Assembly (NCBI GenBank): GCA_025024175.1
Contig: QCXZ01000137.1
Span: 20,026,001 to 20,090,000 of the forward strand
DNA length: 64,000 nt
Reading direction: 5' to 3'
From: Rhyzopertha dominica
Lineage: Eukaryota; Arthropoda; Insecta; Coleoptera; Bostrichidae
Part shown: piece after piece, positions 37,601-49,802 of the stretch
Numbering within the stretch: position 1 is the first letter of the stretch
Layout: each line of letters opens with the position of its first letter
Notes under the pieces: model-generated
Database searches by the model: none
What the model saw: only the letters and a program-made list of their open reading frames with translations
What the model was told of the DNA's origin: nothing
Translations under genes and position numbers: made by a program

Positions 37601-38390
37601 AGGTTTTGTATTTGTTGTTATTTAATATTCAGATAACCAGCGATTGAGTAATACAAATAGTACTGACCAAAGCAAGTTGTGTGGTTGTGTAGATGAGTTT
37701 TAAATAGCACTAACTAATACATCAAGAACTTGATCTTCATTTGTAAACGATTATGGACATCCGGACCTTGAGATATCTTTTTTTTTTAATTTTGGCACTG
37801 TAGATTGGACAATATAATTTTTTCCTAGTAAATGTTATTCAATATAAATCACAAACACTTTGGTGTGAATGTTGTCGATCTCCTCAGTCAACCATCATTA
37901 GGATTTCAACTAGTTCAGTTTTCACTGGGTTTTACCGTATTAGCGAATTATTAAAATGAAACTTCAAGTGACACGGCAGAAAGAAAAAACAGAGGTATAC
38001 CTTTTTTTGTAGAATTATCATCAAATGAATAAAAGCCACTTGCCGAACCTGCTTTTTTTGTGGTTATCATTAAATAAACACAAAGGCGTTGGCATACAAA
38101 AAAGTAGACTAAAATATGTAAATATTAACAAAAAAAAATTGCAATAAATTTCATGAAATAAACCGGTTGTTCTATACTTTTGACTAACTCTGTATAAGAG
38201 TTTTTTCGTAGTAAAACTATAGACTCAACGTTCTTTCCCATCATATCAAATCAACTCACCTGAACCTTATCACAAATAAATTTGTTGTACAACCACTTGT
38301 TTAGATACTCAGAAAGCAATGCGAAAAGCAAATAAATAGGCGTGTGAATCACTGCGCCAGTTCACTGGGAATTTGTATGTATCGGAACGC
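37601..38390. other. AT-rich non-coding stretch
   Basis: Possibly the decayed N-terminal part of the minus-strand transposase nearer 37.6-37.9 kb; otherwise nothing recognisable before the promoter-like block. Confidence 0.35.
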
Positions 38391-38394
38391 CAGA

Positions 38395-38579
38395 TTCGTT
38401 CTTTGTCTGCGGGATACTTTCTTTTTGGTTTTCTGCTCTCGTTCTGCGTGCTTCGACTGCAGTGCAGTACAAACGGGCGTCAGTAGCGGATTGCGCGCAT
38501 GTTTGTCTTATCGGTGCCGATGATTATCCAGCAATTAATTTAATTCGTTGTGATTTGTGTGGTCGTGTTTAATAATAGA
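38395..38579 (+). promoter_or_regulatory. putative promoter and 5' UTR with TCAGT initiator and uORF
   Basis: GC content rises abruptly. TCAGT at 38480-38484 matches the arthropod initiator; no TATA box is apparent. The stretch to 38579 would be 5' UTR. It contains a 14-codon upstream reading frame (ATG 38499, stop TAA ending 38543; MFVLSVPMIIQQLI), which could reduce translation of the main frame. The assignment depends on the downstream ATG/donor being real. Confidence 0.4.
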
Positions 38580-38634
38580 ATGTGCTCGTTGATTTGCGTC
38601 GCCAGGCAAACTAGCAACGCATACGAATACAACG
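38580..38634 (+). CDS. candidate first coding exon of an unrecognised gene
   Basis: ATG at 38580 opens 18 codons (MCSLICVARQTSNAYEYN) plus one base before a good donor, G|GTAAGG at 38635. It ends in phase 1. The next convincing exon on this strand (57764-58077) needs exactly one incoming base and would complete a glycine codon across the junction. Both exons are GC-richer than their surroundings, and the exon sits just after a TCAGT initiator. The start has A at -3. The joining is inference: a one-in-three phase match plus context, with a 19.1-kb intron filled with transposon remnants. The protein family is not recognised. Confidence 0.45.
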
Positions 38635-39014
38635 GTAAGGGAAATTTTTTTGTTGGTAATAAAAATAATTAAGCATAATCTATTGAAAATATTAATCACT
38701 AACTAAAACTTTGTAAAAAAAATTTTGTACCCTATATATTTAAAATGGCAAAACGCATCGACGTACTACTAACGTACATACCGTTGTAGGTACAAACAGA
38801 ATGAACAAACAAGTAAATAACAAACGTTTGAAGCTCAAAAGTAATACTGCACCTACAATGGAAAATGTTTTACTTAAGTGTTTTTGTATTAATTTTTTGT
38901 TCAGTTTTTTTATTACAACAGGCGATTAAAAGTAAAGAAAAAGTAATAAATGTAATATTATGTTGCTCGGCCGTGGTTATTACAGCATAGACGCATAGAC
39001 CGAATCAAGCAGTC

Positions 39015-39085
39015 GATGTATTCTTGTAGTAGGTAAGCGGTCCCGGGTGTGTCGGACATTGGTTCAAATCCTTAGTGGCTATAGC
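39015..39085 (+). repeat. possible tRNA-like SINE head
   Basis: ggttcaaatcc at 39061-39071 fits the Pol III B box (one mismatch to GGTTCGANTCC). About 40 bp upstream, tagtaggtaagcgg resembles the D-arm/A-box end of tRNAs (…AGTnGGTAAGCG). The cloverleaf is not complete, so this is a possible decayed tRNA-derived SINE rather than a tRNA gene. Confidence 0.35.
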
Positions 39086-39780
39086 AATCATAAAGGTGTT
39101 CTGACAATGCTCTCCCATTCATGTTCTGTTTTCTGTGAGTTATGAAACGTTGCAATTGAATCCAAAGCTTTTACCCCAGCATCTTGTGAAACGTCCATGA
39201 TTTGATAGGCCGTATGCGGCCTGGCGTTGCCTTGTTGGTGCAGTCAGAACCTAATTCCAAGACATATGGAGTCCTCTACCATGATGCCAGGGGTATCATC
39301 TGTGAAGCAAATTCTCCATTTTACCTTTCATCACAAAACCTGGTACGTTTACGCTCATCATGGAACTCTAAGCAAAAGCAGTTCAATATGACTTCGCACT
39401 ATTCCAAGCGAAGAACTTTGTGTAGCTAAGTTAGTGGGAGCACCCATGAGAAGAACACATCCTATTGCTGTAACAAAGGTATCCCGAACTTGTCGCAAAT
39501 TTTCACGATTGCAAGTGTATGTAGTAGTTCGTTACATGGAGCAATGGAGCAACTGCTCCACCGAATTTCTACAATTGAATGTACGTTAGTGCGAAAAAAT
39601 GTACTTTTTCTATTTCCCATGTGTCCTCTTCGGAGGCAAAAAGTAAATTGTACAAGGTTAGTGCACACATCAAGAAATTCAAAGTTATACAAAGTATCAA
39701 AATACATAAGAAGAAAAAAAGTCGAAAATTCTCGCGAGACATTTAAATCATTGGCGTGCCCGCCATTATTCATGGTCACA
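39085..39780 (-). pseudogene. possible hAT transposase remnant, minus strand
   Basis: An open minus stretch (39462-39779) includes HSIVEIRWSSCS, similar to the TRWxxR block of zinc-finger/DUF4371-type hAT transposases. Further on, VKALDSIATF near 39170-39140 resembles a later conserved helix. The match is weak, but a plus-strand piece of the same class lies next to it at 39.93-40.14 kb, suggesting a rearranged element. Confidence 0.3.
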
Positions 39781-39929
39781 ATTTCAGGCTAGCGCGGCGA
39801 ATAAATTCACTCGTCCCACCAATATGATTCGCTCCATTCCTAAGGTGCGACGTCTTTACTGAGGCGCACTATAATATTAAAACGCGAATGTAGGAATACC
39901 TGATTAAAAACGAAGAGGTGGCTCGAAAC

Positions 39930-40158
39930 AGGTAGTTACGCAATAATAGCGTGTGAACTAGCTATGCGAGATCATATTGAAGAAAAAGATTTTGATAATA
40001 GAGGTATATTTAAGGAACTCGTGAATTTCAGGGCTGAACTAGATCGCATTCTTAGACAGCAGCTTCAGCAATCCTCTAATTTTTATTTTAAACATATGTT
40101 CAAAACTAAAACACATACGAGGGTAGAACACCATGCTCCGCCTCTGACCTATTTCTAA
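39930..40158 (+). pseudogene. DUF4371-type hAT transposase N-terminal remnant
   Basis: Translation gives CELAMRDHIEEKDFDNRGIF then KELVNFRAELDRILRQQL. This follows the family pattern LAxRGHxEsxxxxNRGxFxeLvxFxAelDxxLxxHL of DUF4371/ZMYM-like hAT transposases. The continuous frame 39964-40158 ends at TAA. The zinc-finger N-terminus and catalytic regions are missing here. Confidence 0.55.
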
Positions 40159-40279
40159 GTGGTTCCTCAATTAATGTTTTTGACAGTTTGTAGATTATAT
40201 TTACAAAATATCAACATTGTACATCAAAACGTCATGTGGCTAATTCTTGAACTGTGTGTCGTGATTGTTTGTAAAATGG

Positions 40280-41215
40280 ATCCTGTAGGACAAAATACCC
40301 TAACAAAATACATCCAGAGAAAAAGGACCATGTCGACAATTCAAATGCATGATTACATTGTGGCAACTATTGGCGAGTCTACAGTTTCTTATGACATAAG
40401 ATTTTGAATGCGGAAGAACATCATGTAAAAACCAGCATGTCGGTGGTCCTCCCGTAAGGGTATAACAACAGACATACATTAAAAAGGTACTCGATATTAT
40501 GCAGCAAGACCGACGTGTACTCATCAGGGACATTGTGGAAGATACTGGTCTATCATATCATGTGGTGTACCATAATATACATTGGTATATTGGTATATAT
40601 TGGTAAAAAAAAATCCGGTGTTGACTTGTGCGTGTCTGGGAAAGGTACAAAGCAAACAAAGAGAATTTTTTTAGTCGGTATCTGTCCATGGACAAGTCAT
40701 GGGTGCACCACTAGATCACAAGATCAACACGCAAAGTAAATTGTAGAAACATCGCGGTTCTCCTCATGCCATCTATTAAAAAGGTTTTGCCGTCTGTGCA
40801 TTGGGATGCTCAACGAATCATCCCGACTGACTATTTGCAAAAGAGACAAAGCATTACGCTATTACGCACAATTGATATCTAAATTGTGAGACGCCCAAAA
40901 AAGAAACGGTCGAGTAATGTTAAGGAAGGGTATGTGTTCCATCAGGCTAACGCTTCCAGCCATACATCTCGTATTGCCATGGCTGCAGGCTTTGAATTAG
41001 TGCCGTACCCATCATATGCGCCTGACCCCCCCCCCAATCCCCGCGTCTACAGGCTATTCGCCAAATTAAAACAAAACTTATGGGAAAAATTCCAATAATG
41101 ATGAACTGATGCAAGATGTAGAGACGTGGTTTGCACAGGTCAGATTAAATATTTTTTAATGGACCAAGTGCATTAGGGTAGAGGGTGATTGTCTAGAAAA
41201 ACAAATAATATATTG
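40280..41215 (+). pseudogene. mariner transposase pseudogene
   Basis: Nearly the whole domain order of a mariner transposase can be followed in broken frames. TIGESTVSYDI lies near 40370, FECGRTSCKNQHVGGPPVRV near 40405-40460, and the helix-turn-helix linker block (QQDRRVLIRDIVEDTGLSYH) at about 40500-40565. FFSRYLSMDKSWVHH (catalytic D region, family MDESWVHH) lies near 40667-40710. SVHWDAQRIIPTDYLQK is near 40795-40845 and VFHQANASSHTS (family FHQDNAPAHTS, second catalytic D lost) near 40935. FELVPYPSYAPD lies near 40990-41025, and WFAQ with RVEGDCLEK at the end, near 41130-41200. Stops, frameshifts and a C10 run (41026-41035) inactivate it. Inverted terminal repeats were not identified. 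Confidence 0.85.
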
Positions 41216-43685
41216 CTACTTTACCTGTAGTTTTACTTGAGGGTCAGATATGCAGCATAGGGATCCACACTTTTACGATGATGTTAAAAAAGGTAATATA
41301 TGCTGCTGACTATGTTGTAACAAACGTATTGCGTATTGAAATAAGTAAGAAATATTCACATGCACATTTCATTCACTGTTATACACACCTTAAGCAAGCT
41401 TCCGTGGACAAAATTATGTGAGTGTTTCTTTCTAATTTAATTGGACCTTGCCCATTTTTTTATAGTCTTCTCAAGGAACAAAAATTCTGGATGGTGGTTT
41501 TAAACGAAGGCTATACCGAGTGCTACGCCAACATGATGGAAGTGCGTAGCAGTTTATGAGTTATTGAGTTAATTAAAGTTATGGATGGTATTTAAAACGA
41601 GCTCAAGTTGCAAAACCACTGTTCGTCCATTGCATTACCTTACGAAATTTTTGTTTATTGACTTTTCACCAAATACTGTCCCATGTGGATATGTTTTATT
41701 CAACTTCTAATAATGAATATTAAATGCGACATCGAACAGTTTGAAATACTAATTTAAACGTTCGGAATAAAATATCTAGTGCATCGACACGCATCAAGAT
41801 TACAACGTCGTAGTAACATGTCGGTGGCTTTAAGTAAACGAAGAAAGTTAGGAGGATCAAGAGAAAACAAAAAATAAATAGCTGTATAGGTGTGCGATAG
41901 ATAAAAGCCGAAATATGTTCACATAACACCTAACACCTGCAATCCTAGTTACATCCCAATATTTTCTAAATAATTCTCCGACATTTTTAGAAAAATAGCT
42001 AAAAGCCAGTGTCAGAACTTGCCATTTTCTAAATGTCGACGAATTAAGAACCGAGCTTGTCATTTTCTTTCAGAGAGACGCGTTATGCAATCTCACAGGC
42101 ATTCTGCCACTTAATATTTACAAACTTTTAAGAAAATCTTAGGAAGACCCTAATAACCATCCCGTGTCTATTACCGGAGCGGAAATACAATCTTCCATAG
42201 ATACTCGAGATACTAAAAACGTTATTGAAATACTGGACGTCAGAAGACATATTAATTGGATGGATGTGTTATCGTGCGAAAAAGTTTTTATAAACTGCTG
42301 ATAGTTTTAACAAAAGGATGATTAGCCTATCTGCAAAGTAGAAAAACTGAAACAGGACTATCCAAACCCCATTCAACTTTTATTCATCAGGCTTTAAGAA
42401 ATAAATATTGTACGTCCACTATTTCATGTTCTCAGACTATTTCGAGTCTTCAGACTATTTCCCTTTAACTGAAGCGCAACTTTTCCATCGCAATAGTGCA
42501 GTCTTTCTGAAAATCACTAATTAAATCGACGGTATGTAGGAATTCTAGGCTTTTGCAAAGTGCATCGAATACGCATTTCTTCCAGATTGGTCGACAAGGG
42601 CTCATACAAATTAAGACCAAGTATAGTGCCTATTCAACCCATTTGCATTTGACGTTAGGACGTTGCAACATTTTTCTGTCCACTGGTCATCAATCTCATT
42701 CTGCATTTGTTATATGCACAACAATAATATACTTTATTTTACTTAGACATCTTTAAGATTGTATTCATACGATTAGCTTTTTGAGAGAATCCATGTCCTA
42801 CACATCTTCAACTCCACAAGGAAAATAGAAATGCTCACCAAAGAGCTCGAAAAATTCTAGTAAAATTATGCTAGTACGATCAGTAAAACCAAGTGAATTG
42901 CGGTCCCCGTCCCATAATGAAGCGTCGAGGTTGGAGCCAGTCACGATGACTCCGGACGGCGGTCGTTCCACACGAAGCGACGAAAGTGAAAATAGCGCGA
43001 CGGTATGAGCGGATTGTTGGGCAAGGACCGACCATTGTGCTGTCAGCTGTAACGTATAGAGTAAACACACCTATTGGAATTCCTGGCACAGTTTACCTCG
43101 GCGGCCGGACGTTACGCGTAGGGAGAGGTATTGTAGATGCTGAGGATGGGTCGAGAATTTGTCTCTTCGCGAACAACTACTAGGTACATCAATAAAATCA
43201 TTTAAAAGCTGCTAGCGCGTACGTAATGGATGTTACAACTGCAGCACCAGAATAGTTCTGTATTTATCATACTATTTACTATTATAATAAACATATAATC
43301 GAGAAAAACAATGCATTCCAGCTTTCTTAGACTTTCAACACAGCTACATTGCTAGGGGGTGCCAGAGGGGGCAATTGAAATCCTCTTCCGTGTGAAAATT
43401 TACACAATCATTCTGCGTTCCTAAGGAATATAGCAGTCATGATTTGTCTATAAATATTCTGCTTCTGTTTACTCCACAAATTTAAAAGACATGGTGACTT
43501 TAGACGTCATTTGCAAACAAGCGATCATCGTCCAATGAATTATCCCTTTTGCACCTTTTATATCTTCTTTGTATCTCACTAGTGTTTTGATTTTCAACCT
43601 AAACAGATAAATACCAGATAAAATCTTTTAGAACTATTTAACTAACATGAAGCAAATCTTAAAAATACAGAATATATGCATTTAA
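41216..43685. other. non-coding stretch with a GC-rich island
   Basis: No supportable gene. Positions 42880-43190 are GC-richer and open on both strands (65-90 codons), as expected from composition. No family is recognised; possible conserved non-coding DNA. Confidence 0.35.
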
Positions 43686-43689
43686 TGAG

Positions 43690-44515
43690 AAACAATGAAA
43701 ATAGGTTTGCCGCAAGGAACTGTATTAGACCCAGTACTATTTATTACTATATATAAGCACATTAACGAACCTAAAATACTTTGGACTTAAGTACAAAAGT
43801 ACTCAAAAATCGGACTAAATAAAATTAAAGGATGCTTAGACTTACTGATATTAACCGTAAATATAAAAAATTGAAATGTGTAGCATTTTCAGCAACCTAA
43901 AAGAATCACCCACATTTAAAACAATTAAAACAAAAAATAGGAAGATGTAATTACAGAAACTGAAACTACAAATTATTTAGGTATTTGTTTAGAGTGTCAC
44001 CTAAAAATGGCCTAAAGATATAAACTACGTCTGTAACAAAATATGTAATACCATACCTACGGCGTGAGGAGGAGCATATAATAATGCTCTACAAACTACT
44101 AAAAGTAGTACAAAATTACATTCTTTTAATTCTTATGACACAAACATAAATATACAGCAACATATTTTAAGCGATTCAATAAATAAATAAAGAAGTGTAA
44201 TTTCCTTTGCTGCTTTTGTATTACTCTCATTTTAATGTTTTTGTTATTATTATTTTTACTTATATAGTGTAATTTTAAACAATAATATATACTTTAATCT
44301 AAATATTAATCTAGTGAATAATGATTTATGTTTTACTGTTACTTTACAATTTGCTTACTGTTGTTATAGTTATATACATATGTATCATGTGTTTACACAT
44401 AGAAAAGTGCACATATACATAAGTGTAGCGGACCACCTTCGTATACCAGTTTAATATAAGTATAATAATAATGTTCTTGTATGCAAAGGATGGAAATAAA
44501 TTGAAATTTAAAATG
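43690..44515 (+). pseudogene. LINE reverse transcriptase remnant with 3' tail
   Basis: Reads IGLPQGTVLDPVLFITIY near 43700 (family GLPQGTVLGPxLFxxYIND), KCVAFS at about 43876, TETTNYLGICLECHLKMA near 43955-44010 (family KYLGIxIDxxLKW), and LRL-x-QNM-type helix debris. Numerous stops and lost catalytic YADD. The frame is followed by AT-rich 3' UTR ending near ggatggaaataaattgaaat at 44489-44510, typical of a LINE 3' end. Confidence 0.65.
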
Positions 44516-47500
44516 TAAATTGATATTATACATTCCTAGTAAATATTTTACAGGCTTTTTGATGACACGTTTTTTTAAACAGAATTTTGTTTTTAAATGT
44601 ATTCCAGTTTTATATTGTGCTTGCTCGTTCTTGCAATGAAGCCCGTACTACTCGACTATTTTTAAACTTCCTTTTTCAAATCGTCTATTTCTGATACCAA
44701 CAAACACATTTTGCAAAATTTTGAAATCCAGTTTTCTTATTAAAAGGCGGGTTTCTCTTCTCTATTTTAAGCTAAAATCAACTCTATTTTTAGAATCTAA
44801 GCCAATCACATACCCCAATTTAAGGTGTTGTCATAGTTACTGGGTTTATTTTAGCTATCAACAACTTTAACAAAGAGAATAGGAACCTACCCAAAGTGTT
44901 TAACTTGTTAAACGAAGTTAGCGTCAATTGTCATTCTTATAGGAACGTTAATGAGAATTAAAATACTGTACCTGCTTTAGTCCCATGTGTTTTCCAATTT
45001 GATTCCGCTGTTTCGCTCCTTTGTGTTAGCAGCTTTCTCAATTTTATGCTTGTTTCTTACCTAACGTAACATTGTGATAGCTATCTATCCACGTAACAAC
45101 GAAAATAACAGCACAGTAGCTCATGCAACTTCCTCTACGCTTTTCACGCCCATGGGTCATTAAATCCCCTTGCGCTTATTACAAATCATCAGTTCTCCCG
45201 AGCCTTCCGCGCTAACGTCAATCTAATCACTGAAGAATGCTCATTACGCGTTCATCAGTATTCCAGATTGAACAGCGAACAAGGGAAACTGCAGATACCA
45301 TCAAAAAGATGCCTAATTAGCATAGTAACTTCACGAACGCGGTGTAATTGATTGTCTGCGAATGTCGGTTTGGCAACTTTCATTTAGCGTGTGTACACGC
45401 ATTTTGCTAATGCTTTCCATTTTCTTTGTGTTTAGGAGATTGTTCTGCTTTCCAAAAGTGATTTATTGCGTTTTTGGCAGGAACCACTGTGGCCAACTTT
45501 TACTTAGACGTTATCTGCCAGCTGCTAGTATGTTGAGCTGGATGACACTCGCGAATATTTCTAAACTTTTAAAGTTTGCCCAAAGATGTACCGTGCTTGC
45601 CTTTACAGTTATGGCTCTTTAATAAGTTTAGTGCATCCCCACCGTAAAACGGTAACCATTATCGTCTTCGACACGATTGTAGTTGGTCAGAACAGGATGC
45701 TAATACTTCACACAGTACTTGAAAGTAATAAGTAATAACAAGTCTTACACAAACGAACCGTTCAAAATTGAATAAAATGGTTATATAGTCTGCCAAACCT
45801 TTTTATCATTTTTATTGGTGTTTTCGTTACATATAGGCTATTGCAAAAAATAATTTTGTTGTTATTCCTGATCATGACTGCTACGGAAATTACATAAAAT
45901 AGCTTAGCTGAGAAGCTAAAAATAATTCTTCAAACCTATTTGGTAATAGGCTAATTCGAAAGAAATATTTAGAAAGATGCGAATTTTGCAAAAGACTTTT
46001 CTCTGGAGTGAAGGAGTGTTGAGGTGCTTTTCGTTCATGAGTATTTAATCTTCATAATAAATCATTTGCAATCTTTCGGGAGATCCCGTTTACCTATTTT
46101 TTTGAAATTGTCATAACTTGTTTTGTTAAAAAAGTACTTCATTTATTACGATTTTTAGGTTTCTTTTTAGATTTGTTTTAAAGATGATGAACGCATCAGC
46201 AGCAACGAAGACGTCGCAGTCGTGACCGGAGGCTGTGTTGAATTTCTTGATGATGAACAGCCTTCTACTTCAAATTATTTCAAACGTACTTTTGCCGCGC
46301 TACTTGCTAAAATCATAATTTCGAAGGTGTACATTTAAAATCATCGGAAAGTAAAGCTGGGGCAATAAACAAATTCTGAGATGATTTGAGCACTTTATGT
46401 ACGTGACATATTTGTGAAAGGAAATTTTTTATTTGAAAATCGTCACGCAAGATCAGTAAGAAAAATTATGTATAATGCACATACGTAAACATTGTTTTAA
46501 CCAGCAAGACTACACCAGCACGTTCGTAATAATCACTATCGACTAGATGTTAAGGATTGAGAATTTAAAGTTGTTCCCTTTTATCACTGCAATTTTTATC
46601 AGATCGAGTTGGTATGGAACAACATTTCTCTGGTGCTACAGTTGAATTGATTAAGGAGTAAGTTAGGAAAGTATCAAGCGTCAATGAGAAAAATGTATAG
46701 AACAAGTTATTCGTGAAGATGTGCGCAGAATTAGATTAATACAAAATTTAATTATTATTGTGAACCACAAATATACTGACGAAAGTAACGCTTATGTTGA
46801 TAGCGATTGGTTGAAGTATTTTTTTATTTATTTGTATTAGAAATGATTAGAAATGAGGTTGTTCTGAATTAATTAATTGCTGCGTTAAATAACTGTCAAT
46901 AAATGAGCACAGTGAAGATATAAAAATACATAATACAACTAAGCAAGTCATAAATCTGGATTAGTTATAAATATAAAATTACTGAAAATGGGGCAGGACG
47001 GCATTGGGAGCATCTGTTTGGGAATATTTATTAAGGGCTATCACTTTGCGGTTGGACCTTTATAAAAATTATTGAGTTAAATACCGAATTAGCTCATTAA
47101 CGTTGTATATATTTGGATAAAACTAGTACATACATATTATAAATACACAGTTCTAAGCATTTTGTTTAGGTAATATTGTTATTCACACGCATGCTGCGTA
47201 TTGCGCATTTACCCTTGAAATATTATTTTTTTTCTATTTTGCTAGGTATTTTCGTAAAATATTGTTTTATTTTTATTTAATTTCTTTGCTTCTTTAATTA
47301 AAATTAATAATTAGTCAATCTTGAGTAATGCCCTTCTACTTTTTTACGGAAACTAGTCTATTTAACGCAATTTTTGTAGTAAGCATTTAGCATTGAGAAA
47401 TCAAAGACAACGCTTTTAGCGATTTATTTCATTGGCTTTTAAAATAATCAGTTTTAAGTGACGTCGAACGCTATTGATCATGGCTGCAAATGAAAACAGA

Positions 47501-49370
47501 CGTTCCACAAGCGCTGTAGATGGAAGATAGATGTTCTAACGTAAAAAAACGCTTTTTTAATTGTATAATCGTGAATTTAAGGAACTTCTTTTGTCACGTA
47601 GGTATTTGAACACTTCTAACTCAGTTTTCGGAGTTTAAAATTTGTCCTTACTTGTGTTGTTATTGTTGGTGTTGCTGCTGCCGCTGCTGTTGTTGCAAAC
47701 GATGGTGTGGTATTATAGAGTATTATATTTAAAATAGCGGTTATTAACTTCCGCTATAATAGGAAATCTGCCATCTGTATAAAGGTATAAAGTTTGAAAT
47801 TTTGAATTATGAAATATATGTTAATATTACTTAGTCAAATTTGTGGTAGTAGTATCAAGGTAAGTTTTCAATTACACATAGAATACACTATATAAGCTCA
47901 AAGTCTGAATTGGATACATTTAAAATTTTGATAATCAGAAAGTTATGTGGTTACAGTCAAATATCTGTTTAAACGAAAACATCGTCCTTTGTTAGTCAAT
48001 AACAGAATGTAGGATGTTTTATTAAAAAAAGCTTTAGTTGATATAACTATATGATAAAGTGTGATGTGGTAGAAGACAGAATGCAGGTAATCAGGTATCA
48101 CATCAGCATTTTATAAGATTAAATAAAATACTGTAGATCGTAGACAACGCAATAGGTACGCGCCGAATGTACTAGATACAACTATAGTTAATGTATGTAC
48201 TTAGTTTTTAAACATTGTTAAAGTACTATACCTTATATTGACCAAGTCAAGTACAAACACAAGTACATAATCTGTAAAAGGACTTAAGTACTGAGTACAT
48301 GTACCCCAAATGTACTGGAAATGCTGAAATTGAAATACTGTCCAGCGCTGCTAGTGAGCTCCCCAAAGATAGTTTGTTGCTTTATTATAGTTATTAAACG
48401 TAATTGTGGTGATTTTAAAAGTTTAGAAGCAAGATTTTCTAGTAAACAAACAAACAGTAAATTAAGCGCGCTAAGAACGAATTTTTTTAACAAAATCGTA
48501 TGCAGTAGCCTTTGTAATTTAATAATTTTTTTAAGATTGTCAACAAAGGCGATTTTAGAAATACGTGGGTAACCCTCAAAAACAACTAAAGTGCATCGTA
48601 AGTATATTCAGATATTATTTCTACAGTTACACGGTGGTGGCTACTGGTGATTAAGTTTGGTATTTCGGTATTTGCCCTCTGTAGCCTTTTTATTAAAAAT
48701 AACAGTGCAGCACATCAAATATATTTGTAAGTCGTACTAAAATTTTATGTGATAGCATAAATATGTCAAAATTTGAGAGATTTTTTGTAAATAACGGTAT
48801 GAAGTGGATCATGCAAGTAACTAAATTTTGCTCTCCGCTCCATCACACTTGGTCATAATTGACAAGAAAATGTATACAAATGTGTTCAAGTTCGGAATTA
48901 TTGTCACTAGTGTAAAAAATTCAATCCCAATATTTTATATATAAATTCGTGTAAAAACACGAGAGTCTCGTATGTTCGGTCGTTCGGCCTCGAGTACCTT
49001 TGTATGGGTAGTAGTCGGTAGTATTGGACGACACGGAAATGCAGCTGCTAAATACTTATCAGAAGTGATACACTTCTTTATTTCGTTTTTTTTTGCTTTA
49101 AAAATAATGTTGAAATCTTTTTGTGGGAACAAATAATTTCTTTAGAATCGAATCTGTCAAAGTTTGAGTTGACAAAATTACATTCGTTTTTTTGCTAAAA
49201 ATTGCTCCAAGATCAAAACTGCTCATTTTCGCTTACAGCTATCCGTGCTATAATAGTGTTAAGATTAGCACCTCGTTTTTTAAGTTCTTGCGAAGTTCAG
49301 GAATATTTCTATCAAAAACTTGGTTNCTTTCTTTAATTAAATTACAGCGAATCCGTTCACGCAATCTAGT
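44516..49370. other. AT-rich stretch within the putative intron
   Basis: No clear gene apart from the fragment at 46171. A GC-richer patch at 45130-45360 may be regulatory. A (GTT/GCT)n-type trinucleotide patch lies at about 47655-47695. At 48190-48310 many AAGTAC/GTACTT words occur, a style seen in subterminal regions of hAT elements. Confidence 0.4.
46171..46338 (+). CDS. possible orphan terminal exon or coding fragment
   Basis: After an acceptor-like ttctttttag, 55 codons stay open to TAA. They include DDERISSNEDVAVVTGG and VEFLDDEQPSTSNYFKR, an acidic, Ser/Pro-containing composition more like real protein than the AT-rich chance frames around it. It does not fit in frame with the exon at 38580 (that junction gives an early stop). 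It could be a piece of a transposon protein or a decayed gene. Family not recognised. Confidence 0.25.
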   Translation: MCFKDDERISSNEDVAVVTGGCVEFLDDEQPSTSNYFKRTFAALLAKIIISKVYI

Positions 49371-49730
49371 CCTATTGCATTTCTCACATTTTAAAGATTG
49401 CCGGGATCTGTGGTGCGTAAGAACGAGAACAAAGACCTAGTTCGTGCTGCGCAAATTCTAAATACCAACCTGAATGCCATAAGGTTCGCGTGTGACTTTT
49501 TCCACGCCCCCGTGGACTGTTCTTTTGTTAACCGGCTGTAACGATGCCTTTCTGTAATTTTGAACGATAGATTGCCGCGGTTAATCGCATGGCGATGTTT
49601 CGAAGGTTTCACTCCCTCGAGATCTACGTAATGGGTGGGCATTTGTCTCCGTTCGCGGTGGGATGTCTGCCTGACAGGGAACGAGCACATCTCGTGTTCT
49701 GGACACTGGATAAAATACTGCACAGTCAGT
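49371..49730. other. GC-rich island, unassigned
   Basis: Locally GC-rich, with a minus-strand frame open for 110 codons (49391-49723). No motif is recognisable in it and it has no clear splice sites. Candidate conserved non-coding element or unknown exon. Confidence 0.3.
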
Positions 49731-49802
49731 AATTACTGGAATAAAAGAAAAATATAGAAAGAAAGTACTTGTTATCATAGTGGGAGCTTCTAAAGTGTAC
49801 TT

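Noticed and set aside
39061..39071. tRNA gene suggested by ggttcaaatcc
   Set aside because: A complete cloverleaf with paired acceptor stem cannot be drawn; kept only as a possible decayed SINE head.
49391..49723. 110-codon minus-strand frame as a gene
   Set aside because: Open because of local GC content; composition lacks domain-like features and no splice context is visible.
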